A stretch of 64,000 nt of DNA, from NCBI GenBank assembly GCA_018242665.1, contig JAFEBL010000045.1:1-64000 (forward strand), given 5' to 3'. The notes beneath the pieces were generated by a model. The model was given only the letters and a program-made list of their open reading frames with translations. It made no database searches and was not told the DNA's origin. This document shows positions 19,671 to 26,779 of the stretch, one piece after another (position 1 is the stretch's first letter; each line of letters opens with the position of its first letter). This DNA is from Nitrospira sp. GTDB taxonomy: Bacteria; Nitrospirota; Nitrospiria; Nitrospirales; Nitrospiraceae. The position numbers and the translations under genes are program-made.

Positions 19671-20369
19671 ATGGGTGACATCAAGATCAAAGAAGCCAAG
19701 AATATTGAAAAGCTGAGAATCGGGGAAGTCAGCCATATCGATCCGCTTGTGATAAAGGAAGTCCAGGCGATTGCGCCGGCTGCAGTCCACATCAAGGAAC
19801 TGAACCATATCGATCCCCTGTCAATCGAATCGCTTCGGGTCAGCGAGGTGCGGAATCTCGACCCGATTCGCGTCGAACAATTCAATGTCACGAACCTGCC
19901 GACCGTGAATCTCTCGATTCGCCAACTGCCGGCTGCCGATCTCAACATTCGCCGGCTGCCTCCAGTCTCAATCGGATTTCATCAAGATCTGTGTCTGCCC
20001 TCGACGTACACCGTGCGAGCCAAGGTATTAGGGGTTGAAGTGTTTCGCGTACACCTGGAGGGTCATACGGCGGTCAAGCCCAGGGCACAATTCCGACGGG
20101 AGCAAGCGCGAGTGCCATCTCAGAGTTTCCCTGATGTGGCGGTGGCCGGCAATCCGGGGATTCCCAGCACGCTCAAACAGGCCTCAGCCCACGTCCGCTC
20201 AACTTGTGTGCACCCCCTAAGCCTCGGGTCTGTTCATCGACATACTGCTCATGGACCCGGACATGCGCCGAGGCTTCATGCGGGGAGTCCGGCCCAGCGA
20301 TTCTCCATGACGAATTCTCAATCCGTAAGCCGTAACGACGGCAGTTCTATAAGCAGCGGGGAGGTGTAA
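19671..20369 (+). CDS. Hypothetical protein built of short I/V-x-I repeats (232 aa)
   Basis: The first about 105 residues consist of degenerate repeats of roughly 10-16 residues with hydrophobic residues at fixed positions and a recurring HIDPL or LDPI motif (VSHIDPLVIKEV, LNHIDPLSIESL, VRNLDPIRVEQF, then NLPTVNLSIRQLPAADLNIR). Such a pattern suggests stacked beta strands. A second region (FHQDLCLPSTYTVRAKVLGV, then FRVHLEGH) looks like a separate domain, followed by a low-complexity Ser/His-rich tail. A GGAGGGG ribosome site is present. The stop and next start form TAATG. Confidence 0.6.
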   Translation: MGDIKIKEAKNIEKLRIGEVSHIDPLVIKEVQAIAPAAVHIKELNHIDPLSIESLRVSEVRNLDPIRVEQFNVTNLPTVNLSIRQLPAADLNIRRLPPVSIGFHQDLCLPSTYTVRAKVLGVEVFRVHLEGHTAVKPRAQFRREQARVPSQSFPDVAVAGNPGIPSTLKQASAHVRSTCVHPLSLGSVHRHTAHGPGHAPRLHAGSPAQRFSMTNSQSVSRNDGSSISSGEV

Positions 20370-20650
20370 TGATGGGACACTCAGGGAACCCCGTATACGG
20401 ATCATGTGCTCACGGCAGACCCGCCATGTGGATCGGCACCACCATCGGTGAGATCGTCCGGTTGGGGGGGGCGGTAGCCCAGCTCGGTTTCGTGGTCGCC
20501 TCGTATGTAATGCGGCGTGGCCGGCGGGGTGATGAGTGTCATGGTGGACGGGGGCGGTCCGATTGCGGTGGCTGCGCCTGTTGTTCGGTTTGTATGCATC
20601 AATGTGTCGAGTGCCGGCCTCGTGTCTATCCAAGGGGGTGTTGCCAGTGA
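20369..20650 (+). CDS. Small Cys-rich protein with hydrophobic helix (93 aa)
   Basis: Unrecognised. It has a hydrophobic helix near residues 20-48 (IGTTIGEIVRLGGAVAQLGF) followed by an Arg-rich turn and a tail with ten cysteines in about 40 residues (SDCGGCACCSVCMHQCVEC, ending GCCQ). The tail could coordinate metal or be crosslinked. The layout, helix then cysteine tail, repeats in the protein at 24272. It is coupled to both neighbours by TAATG and GTGA overlaps. Confidence 0.55.
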   Translation: MMGHSGNPVYGSCAHGRPAMWIGTTIGEIVRLGGAVAQLGFVVASYVMRRGRRGDECHGGRGRSDCGGCACCSVCMHQCVECRPRVYPRGCCQ

Positions 20651-21396
20651 CCCGCAAAGCACGAATCGGTAAGACGACAAGGAGCGCGGGGCGCACTTCC
20701 GACAAGCAGGCGCGCGGGACAACGGCAGGGCAGGCCGCTGAGGACAAGTCTTCGAAGGCCTCGTCAAGTACCGCCGCGGGCACGGCTCAGGAACATCGTC
20801 CATTCCTTCAGACGGAGCAGCTCGGAGCGACTCTCGCGAAGGGGCTCGATTTGGCCGAAGCCAGTTTGAGCCTTGGTTTGACGTTGATGACGCGGTTGGG
20901 CTCCATGGTACAGGAGTCGGTCATGGAAAAGGTGGGAGAACATTTCCCGGGACCGGACTCGCCCGTACAGTCCGATGGAGGGCAGGACAGGCAAGCGACT
21001 GCTGCGCCGACTCCATCTCCATCCCCAGCTGCATCCGGAGTTCCGTCGGGGGACGATGTCGCCTATAGCATCAACAATCGGCTACCGCTCTTTCCCGGAC
21101 AACCGGTGTCCGTATCGTTTTCTATTAACAATGATTCTGAAGAGGGGGCGAAACGGGTCAAACTTCGGGTGGAAGGTTTTGTCGGTCAGATCAGTGCCGT
21201 GCGCCTTCCGAGCGAGGGCTTCAGCGTGAAACCCGGCATATGTGCCATTGCCCCGATGGACTTCGAAAAATTTATGCTGAAGGGTACATTGCCCTCCGAT
21301 ATTCCCTCCGACATCTACATTGGGAAAGTGGTGGTGACAGCTGATCACAACTTGGAAATTCCTGTCCGGCTGGTGGTGGGGCCTCCAACGCCATAA
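20647..21396 (+). CDS. Hypothetical protein: disordered N-terminus, helix, C-terminal beta domain (249 aa)
   Basis: From the GTG at 20647 (preceded by AAGGGGG) the product has a Lys/Ser/Ala-rich disordered N-terminus, then an amphipathic helix around residues 58-95 (GLDLAEASLSLGLTLMTRLG). A Pro/Ser-rich linker follows. The last about 100 residues form a beta-sandwich-like domain (PGQPVSVSFSINNDSEEG, VGQISAVRLPSEGFSV). The C-terminal part resembles CARDB/Ig-like adhesive folds in style only. The helix resembles one in the protein at 24272. Confidence 0.6.
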   Translation: MTRKARIGKTTRSAGRTSDKQARGTTAGQAAEDKSSKASSSTAAGTAQEHRPFLQTEQLGATLAKGLDLAEASLSLGLTLMTRLGSMVQESVMEKVGEHFPGPDSPVQSDGGQDRQATAAPTPSPSPAASGVPSGDDVAYSINNRLPLFPGQPVSVSFSINNDSEEGAKRVKLRVEGFVGQISAVRLPSEGFSVKPGICAIAPMDFEKFMLKGTLPSDIPSDIYIGKVVVTADHNLEIPVRLVVGPPTP

Positions 21397-21434
21397 TCTG
21401 CCGGGAACAGAAAAAGGAGCCTGAGGAATTGGGC

Positions 21435-22901
21435 GTGAATAAGCTGTACGACGTGATCGTAGTCGGCGCGGGTCCCGGCGGGAGCAGTGCGGCGACCTTT
21501 GCAGCCAAACAAGGGTTGTCGACCTTGCTGGTCGACCGGGCTGATTTTCCCCGGGACAAAGTCTGCGGCGATGGGTTGACCCCTCAGGCCATCTATTGGT
21601 TGGATCGTCTGGGCTGTGTTGACGAAGTCTTGACCCTCACCAAATCGTGTATCAAGACGTGCGATCTCTTCATCAACGGTGAATTGGTTCTCTCAGGAGG
21701 ATTCCCGCCGAATACCCCTTATCCTGATTTTTGTATTCTGCTTGATCGCCGACGGTTCGACCATGTGCTCGTTAAACATGCGGTGGCGTCAGGGGCCGAG
21801 TTTCTACCTCAGTGCACGGTCCGGTCCATTTGCCGGAATCTGGATCACATCGATGTGGTGACCGATGTCGGCAGGCAGGCGACGGTCTTGAAAGCCCGTG
21901 TGGTTATCGGTGCCGACGGCGTGAGTTCGGTGGTGTCGCGTTCCATTGGAAATGTGTTGAACAACGGCGCAACAGCGATTTCGCTCAGGACGTACTATCG
22001 GAATGTCAGGCTGGACGGCGCCCAGATCAAAGTGTATTTCGATACACGCTTTTTCCCAGGGTATGGGTGGGTGTTTGTGGATGATGAGGGATTTGCCAAT
22101 ATTGGGTTAGGATATGCCTTCGACAAGACCTTCCCTATGCAATCCCAGCTCAAACGGACTTTCAATGTGTTTGTGCAGGAGGAATTAGGGAATCTGCTTG
22201 CCGGGGCGGACCGCTGCGGGCCGGTGGCGGGTGGAGTGGTGTCATTCTATCGCCCCAAGGCGATCGTGGATGATCGGGTCATGCTCGTGGGCGATGCCGC
22301 AAACCAGGCTGATCCGTTAAATGGTGGGGGCATTCATAAGGCGATGGAGAGTGCGTATTTGGCTGCGCAGGCCGCCGGACGGGCGGTGGCCTCCGGCGAT
22401 TATTCGGCGCAGGCCCTCCGGTGGTATCAGGAGCGCTGGGAAGAACAGTACGAACTGGATTGGCGGACAGCCGAGCTGTTCTTGTCGATTGCGAAAAATC
22501 CCGATCTGAGGGATGTGTGCCTGTTTGTGTTGGCCGGCATCGCACGGCTGACGACCTCGGACCGGCAATTCCAAGAATTTTGTAGTGGGGTGTTTAGCGG
22601 AGTCATCTCGCAGAGTTCCTGCCTGGTTCCGCAGGCACTCGTTCATGCCCTGCCGCGGGATCCTCATGCATGGGCCAGCCTCCTCGAGATGGACCGGCAG
22701 GGAATGTTGCGGGGACCTGCGGGGGTTCTTGCCGAGGCATCAAAGCACCTGGCTCAAGCGTCGGGGCGGTTGATACAGAAGCCCTGGCAAAGCCTGGATT
22801 GGGGAATGGAAGTAGCGGCGAAGTTTCTCCGATTGGTTAATGGACAGATTGGCGGACCGATCTCGCCGCAACGGCCGCTCGCGGCCATACCGGTTTCGTG
22901 A
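21435..22901 (+). CDS. FAD-dependent oxidoreductase, geranylgeranyl reductase family
   Basis: Family members reduce double bonds of prenyl chains (chlorophyll, archaeal lipids, quinones) or act as related monooxygenases. The 488 aa protein has the N-terminal FAD motif VVGAGPGGSSAA, the family motif DKVCGDGLTPQA, a central GADGVSS and the second FAD motif LVGDAANQADPLNGGGI. GTG 21435 is chosen because GAGGA lies 8 nt upstream; TTG at 21429 is an alternative. It is the clearest enzyme in this cluster. With the DxxxD protein at 16596 it hints at isoprenoid modification. The substrate is unknown. Confidence 0.85.
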   Translation: MNKLYDVIVVGAGPGGSSAATFAAKQGLSTLLVDRADFPRDKVCGDGLTPQAIYWLDRLGCVDEVLTLTKSCIKTCDLFINGELVLSGGFPPNTPYPDFCILLDRRRFDHVLVKHAVASGAEFLPQCTVRSICRNLDHIDVVTDVGRQATVLKARVVIGADGVSSVVSRSIGNVLNNGATAISLRTYYRNVRLDGAQIKVYFDTRFFPGYGWVFVDDEGFANIGLGYAFDKTFPMQSQLKRTFNVFVQEELGNLLAGADRCGPVAGGVVSFYRPKAIVDDRVMLVGDAANQADPLNGGGIHKAMESAYLAAQAAGRAVASGDYSAQALRWYQERWEEQYELDWRTAELFLSIAKNPDLRDVCLFVLAGIARLTTSDRQFQEFCSGVFSGVISQSSCLVPQALVHALPRDPHAWASLLEMDRQGMLRGPAGVLAEASKHLAQASGRLIQKPWQSLDWGMEVAAKFLRLVNGQIGGPISPQRPLAAIPVS

Positions 22902-22951
22902 GAGAACTGGCTGAACCGGGTGGCGAACACAGACAAGAAAGGACGACCATC

Positions 22952-23146
22952 ATGGCTTCAGTTTTCGCACCGGTCAACAAGCTCATTCATGAAGCCTCGA
23001 CCCAACTGCTGGCCAACAACATACCCAAGCAAATCTCGGATCTGGTCACGACGGCTGTGGGCTCGAGCTTCCATATTGTCGAAGATGTGCTCAAGATTGT
23101 CGGAGAGTTGACCAAGGAAGACAGTCCGAACGGAGGAGGCGCGTGA
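22952..23146 (+). CDS. Small helical hypothetical protein (64 aa)
   Basis: Unrecognised. It reads as two amphipathic helices (VNKLIHEASTQLLANNIPKQ; SSFHIVEDVLKIVGELTKED) and a short Gly-rich end, with no cysteine. GAAAGGACG precedes the ATG. The stop overlaps the next start as TGATG, so it is co-translated with the beta-rich protein that follows. Confidence 0.6.
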   Translation: MASVFAPVNKLIHEASTQLLANNIPKQISDLVTTAVGSSFHIVEDVLKIVGELTKEDSPNGGGA

Positions 23147-23580
23147 TGGCTCATTATACTTCGTCAGGATGCCGGGGATTGTCAGTATGGCATGCGACGG
23201 GCTGTTGCGGGGGCTGGTATCCCGTACCCGTTCCTCTTCACCCGGTGGGGTTCCACGGAGGGATCGAATCAGCAGGTATTGTGGTGGTACTCGAGGCGGT
23301 GGCGGATAGTACGACAACGACGAAGAAAGTCTTTGTCGGGGGGACGACTCCCGTGCGGCTGACGTTAGAGTATCTGCCGGATGACGGGGCGACGGCTCCT
23401 TCCGTGGCCGTGACCGTCGTGGAAGGGGGGAGTTCGACATCGACGTGGAACGAGACAGCGATCACGCCCGGGTATCACGTGAAGGCCGAATGGGTCTCGG
23501 TGGCGCCGGGCTCGCTGGTGACGTTGGAGGTGGCCGAGGCCAGCGCGCGCCTGCGATGGTGTGAAACCGTCTGTTGCTAA
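23146..23580 (+). CDS. Hypothetical beta-rich protein ending in a WC-E-CC motif, paralogue A
   Basis: The 144 aa product has an N-terminal Cys/Gly region (SSGCRGLSVWHATGCCGGW) and a C-terminal beta-rich domain (VFVGGTTPVRLTLEYLPDDG) ending in ARLRWCETVCC. The C-terminal about 75 residues match the end of the next gene: an FVGG start, LxxEY, a central strand pair, and AR-x-RWCE at the end. The two are tandem paralogues. No signal peptide is seen. Confidence 0.65.
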   Translation: MAHYTSSGCRGLSVWHATGCCGGWYPVPVPLHPVGFHGGIESAGIVVVLEAVADSTTTTKKVFVGGTTPVRLTLEYLPDDGATAPSVAVTVVEGGSSTSTWNETAITPGYHVKAEWVSVAPGSLVTLEVAEASARLRWCETVCC

Positions 23581-23617
23581 CTGCCATGATGTGGCGGGTG
23601 AAAGGAGCGGTGCTGTC

Positions 23618-24247
23618 ATGCATGCAGGAAATGCGTTTTATTCAGGGGCTTCGGTTCATCCGAGTCCGGCTCATGGTGGAGGCGGGGGCATGTCCGGCAC
23701 TTCGGGGTTTTGCCTGGGCTGTGCGCATCCCAGGGTGAAGTGCTGTTGCTGGATCAGGGAGTGTCGGAAGGAATCCAAAGAGTTGTTGGTACAGGCCACC
23801 GTCGGCTTAGATCAAAAGGTGGAAGGGAGCAGCGATGCCCTGTCTCATGTCAAAGTGCTGGCACCGATGATGGCCTATATGAACATCGGGCAATCGGCTG
23901 ACGGCCAGTCTTTTGACGCCAAATCGGCACAGGGGCTTGAGTCGGCGGCCGCAGCGGGCAAGCTGGGCCCAGCGGGGATCGGGACAGCCTTTGTCGGCGG
24001 CGGCTGCTGTGTGCATTTGTCGATCGAGTACACACCGACCAATCCAGCCTCCAACCAGCCGGCCTTGGTGTTTGTGCTCGTGCGGGATAGTGAAGGGACT
24101 CTCTTGGCCTGGGTCAAGCAGGTTACCGCTCAGGGCGGGTATCAAATCAAAGAAGGCATTATCACGACAAAGCCGGGGGCGCATCTGACGGTGTTGGTGC
24201 TCAACGTGACAGCTCGCGTCCGCTGGTGTGAGGTGTTCAGCTGTTAA
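23618..24247 (+). CDS. Hypothetical beta-rich protein ending in a WC-E-C motif, paralogue B
   Basis: The 209 aa product starts with a Gly/Ser/His-rich stretch, then a cysteine knot-like segment (GFCLGCAHPRVKCCCWIREC), a linker, and a C-terminal beta domain (FVGGGCCVHLSIEYTPTNP) ending in ARVRWCEVFSC. The domain is paralogous to that of the preceding gene. The ATG at 23618 has GAAAGGAGCGG upstream. Shared cysteine placement suggests a conserved metal site or disulfides. Confidence 0.65.
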   Translation: MHAGNAFYSGASVHPSPAHGGGGGMSGTSGFCLGCAHPRVKCCCWIRECRKESKELLVQATVGLDQKVEGSSDALSHVKVLAPMMAYMNIGQSADGQSFDAKSAQGLESAAAAGKLGPAGIGTAFVGGGCCVHLSIEYTPTNPASNQPALVFVLVRDSEGTLLAWVKQVTAQGGYQIKEGIITTKPGAHLTVLVLNVTARVRWCEVFSC

Positions 24248-24271
24248 CGTCGAACGAAAAGGAGATGCATC

Positions 24272-24793
24272 ATGGCTGAACGACGGACACCCAAAGAGTC
24301 GCCGTCCGGGTCGAAGGGCGATCAAGGGGGTGAGGCGAAGGCAGAATTTCGTGCGTATAAAAATCGGATTGAACAAGCGGCTACCTCGAGTCAGGCCTCT
24401 GCCGCTTTTCAAGCAGGCTCTCCAGTCTGGCCTCAGATGGGCGTTGGTCCCAGGCCTGGGCATTCTATGGGGCTCCCACGGCCTGGGGTAGGTATGCCAT
24501 CCTATCCAGTCGCATCGGATTTACAGGAACGGGATACGGCTGCGACTCTCCTCGGTGGCCTTGGCACCACGCTGCGCCTGGCAGTGGATCTGCTGAATGT
24601 CGGATTAGCGGGCGGGACGCGTGTGCTCCAGGAATTGGCTTCATCAGGTTTTGGGCCGCATGACAGCTGCGGCTGTCATGGCTGCGGGAATTGTTGCAGT
24701 GGGTGCTGTGAGCCCTGCTGCCAGCCAAGTTGTTGCCAACCGTCCTGTTGTGGTTGTGACTCCTGTACGCCGAGCGTCGGGACCTGTTGCTGA
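24272..24793 (+). CDS. Hypothetical protein with extreme Cys-rich C-terminal tail (173 aa)
   Basis: The N-terminal half is polar, then Pro/Gly/Met-rich. An amphipathic helix follows around residues 92-125 (TLLGGLGTTLRLAVDLLNVG). The last 44 residues hold 17 cysteines in CC and CxxC patterns (GNCCSGCCEPCCQPSCCQPS). Such a tail resembles metallothioneins or crosslinked coat proteins in composition, but no family is recognised. An AAAAGGAGA ribosome site precedes the ATG. The tail's DNA also lies inside the open frame of the following amylase gene. Confidence 0.65.
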   Translation: MAERRTPKESPSGSKGDQGGEAKAEFRAYKNRIEQAATSSQASAAFQAGSPVWPQMGVGPRPGHSMGLPRPGVGMPSYPVASDLQERDTAATLLGGLGTTLRLAVDLLNVGLAGGTRVLQELASSGFGPHDSCGCHGCGNCCSGCCEPCCQPSCCQPSCCGCDSCTPSVGTCC

Positions 24794-26363
24794 CTGTCCG
24801 GAGCTGTATGAGGAGAGTGATGCGAGGACGGGTTGCCCCGAGACAGAGAGCCCGAGCCCATTCGTTGGATTCCACGGACCAGCTCATAAGATCGTAACCT
24901 TGGGGAACGCGGTGAGGTTTCGTCGGGCCGTGACCGCTTCGTGCCGGTGGGTGCCGGACGCGGTCATGTACCAAATTTTTGTCGATCGCTTTTCGAGGGT
25001 TCCGCAGTCGCGTTCCCACCCATCGTATGCCGATTGGGGATCGCGACCGACGCGAACTCATTTTATGGGAGGTACCCTTCGGGGGATTACTTCCCGGCTC
25101 ACGTATCTCCAGGACCTCGGTGTCAATCTCCTCTACTTGACACCTATCTTTCTTGCCTCATCCAATCACCGGTACAACGTCTTTGATTATTACCGGATCG
25201 ATCCTCGTCTTGGGAGCCTGGATGATTTCGATGCGTTGATCGAGCAAGCCCATGGCCGGCACATCCGGATTATTCTCGACGGGGTCTTCAATCATTGTGG
25301 CCGTGGATTTTTCCCATTCTATGATGTGATGGAGAACGGCCGGCATTCAGTCTATTGCGACTGGTTTCATCTGCGGCGTTTCCCCGTGGATGCTTACGGG
25401 GAGGCCCATTACCGAGGGTGGCAGGGGCGGCCGCTCATGCCGATTCTCAATTTGGCCAATCGCCAAGTTCAAACGTATTTTCTGAATGTCGCCCGCTATT
25501 GGACGGCGCGTGGGATTGATGGGTGGCGGCTGGACGCGGTGGGGGAAGTGCCTGGTCATGCGTTCTGGAAAGCATTTCGTCGAACGGTGAGACAGGTCAA
25601 CCCGGAAGCCTATGTGCTGGGGGAATTTTGGGGGGATGGCAAGGGTTGGCTCAAGTCCGATCAGTTTGATGGCGGGACCAATTATGTGTGGCGAGATACT
25701 GTGCTTGAGTTCGTCGTTCATCGTACGATTCGGGCGGATGAGTTTGCCAGGCGGCTCCTTTCTTTGGCTATGCGATACCCACGGGATCAAACGAGAGGGA
25801 TGGCCAATCTGCTCGGCTCCCATGACACGCCCCGGCTTTGGACGGTGGCGAAGGGAGACGCGGCATCGGTACGGCAGGCGTTGGTGCTGCAATTCAGCTT
25901 TCCCGGCATTCCCGCATTGTACTATGGCGATGAGATTGGACTGGAGGGAGGCGAGGATCCTGCCAACCGCTGTGCGATGCGATGGAAAGCTGGTTCTCCG
26001 AAGACAGATCTGCGCGCCGACATTCGACGGCTGGTCGCGATGCGACAGGAATCGCGAGTGTTACGGTATGGGGACTGGCACACGGCATTTGTCGACGCAG
26101 CGTTGAATCTCTGTGTGTTCAGTCGGAGGCACGGTGCGAGTCAGGCTCTCATCGTGGTGCATAATGATCGCCGACCCTTCTCCGGTACCGTTGCCCTTTC
26201 CCTTGCAGAAGGCCGTCACCGCATTCCGGCGCGATGGAAAGATCTCCTGTCACAGCAAGTGTATACGGTAGAGAAGAGCCGGCTGCACTTACGCAATCTT
26301 CCTCCTCGCGCCAGTCTTGTGTTGATCCCCGAACGACATCGCCGAACGACTTCCTTGACTTAG
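24660..26363 (+). CDS. GH13 alpha-amylase family glycosidase
   Basis: Hydrolyses or rearranges alpha-glucans. GH13 regions are clear: DGVFNHCG (region I), GWRLDAV with the nucleophile Asp (about 292), VLGEFW with the acid Glu (about 322), and GSHDTPR with the third carboxylate. ALYYGDEIGLEGGEDP is typical of neopullulanase/cyclomaltodextrinase types. The start is unclear. The ATG at 24660 gives a signal-peptide-like N-terminus (MTAAAVMAAGIVAVGAVSPA) but overlaps the upstream Cys-rich gene by 134 nt. Later candidates are a TTG near 24900 and a GTG near 24912. Secretion is therefore unproven. Confidence 0.85.
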   Translation: MTAAAVMAAGIVAVGAVSPAASQVVANRPVVVVTPVRRASGPVADCPELYEESDARTGCPETESPSPFVGFHGPAHKIVTLGNAVRFRRAVTASCRWVPDAVMYQIFVDRFSRVPQSRSHPSYADWGSRPTRTHFMGGTLRGITSRLTYLQDLGVNLLYLTPIFLASSNHRYNVFDYYRIDPRLGSLDDFDALIEQAHGRHIRIILDGVFNHCGRGFFPFYDVMENGRHSVYCDWFHLRRFPVDAYGEAHYRGWQGRPLMPILNLANRQVQTYFLNVARYWTARGIDGWRLDAVGEVPGHAFWKAFRRTVRQVNPEAYVLGEFWGDGKGWLKSDQFDGGTNYVWRDTVLEFVVHRTIRADEFARRLLSLAMRYPRDQTRGMANLLGSHDTPRLWTVAKGDAASVRQALVLQFSFPGIPALYYGDEIGLEGGEDPANRCAMRWKAGSPKTDLRADIRRLVAMRQESRVLRYGDWHTAFVDAALNLCVFSRRHGASQALIVVHNDRRPFSGTVALSLAEGRHRIPARWKDLLSQQVYTVEKSRLHLRNLPPRASLVLIPERHRRTTSLT

Positions 26364-26402
26364 CGCGGACGCCGGCGTAGGATTCGCATTCTCGATCTCG
26401 GG

Positions 26403-26477
26403 GCGGGCGTAGCTCAGTGGTAGAGTCCTTGCTTCCCAAGCAAGTTGTCGTGGGTTCAAATCCCATCGCCCGCTCCA
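26403..26477 (+). tRNA. tRNA-Gly(CCC)
   Basis: The acceptor arms GCGGGCG (26403-26409) and CGCCCGC pair fully. The D-arm GCTCAGTGGTAGAGT, an anticodon stem CTTGC/GCAAG with loop TTCCCAA (anticodon CCC), the T-arm with GTTCAAATC, and an encoded CCA end are present. It marks the end of the unusual gene run. Confidence 0.93.
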
Positions 26478-26779
26478 ACTACCATTCCGTTGAACTTCAC
26501 ATACTTCCTTGCGGCTCCATGGTTTCTGACTAGCCCTTACCATCGCCTTCGTGCGGAACTCTATGGTGTTGATGCCTAGCAGACATGGCGTTGCCCGAAG
26601 ATTCAGCGCTGAAATCAGTCGACCGCCGTCCTGTCTTCGTCACAGCAGCCTGCGGCGATCCACTAATCGTAGACTGAGGCATTCTTTGCCTATGCAGGGC
26701 GCCGAGCCAATATCGACCCGTAGGTTCAGGAGTCGAGCAGGTTAGGGGAGTTAGGGGGAGGCGTTCGTGGGTTCCCTAC
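26478..26779. other. Intergenic stretch after tRNA-Gly
   Basis: About 300 nt between the tRNA and the end of the LuxR-type gene. I see no convincing ORF, no copy of the tRNA 3' end that would mark an attachment site, and no clear terminator. Confidence 0.4.

Noticed and set aside
24660-24793. Repetitive TGCTGC/TGTTGC-rich DNA that might be a CRISPR-like or tandem repeat
   Set aside because: The repetition is explained by runs of cysteine codons. There are no constant repeats with variable spacers and no cas genes.
26403-26477. Possible attachment-site duplication of the tRNA-Gly 3' end
   Set aside because: I looked for a second copy of the T-arm and acceptor end in the flanking region and saw none.
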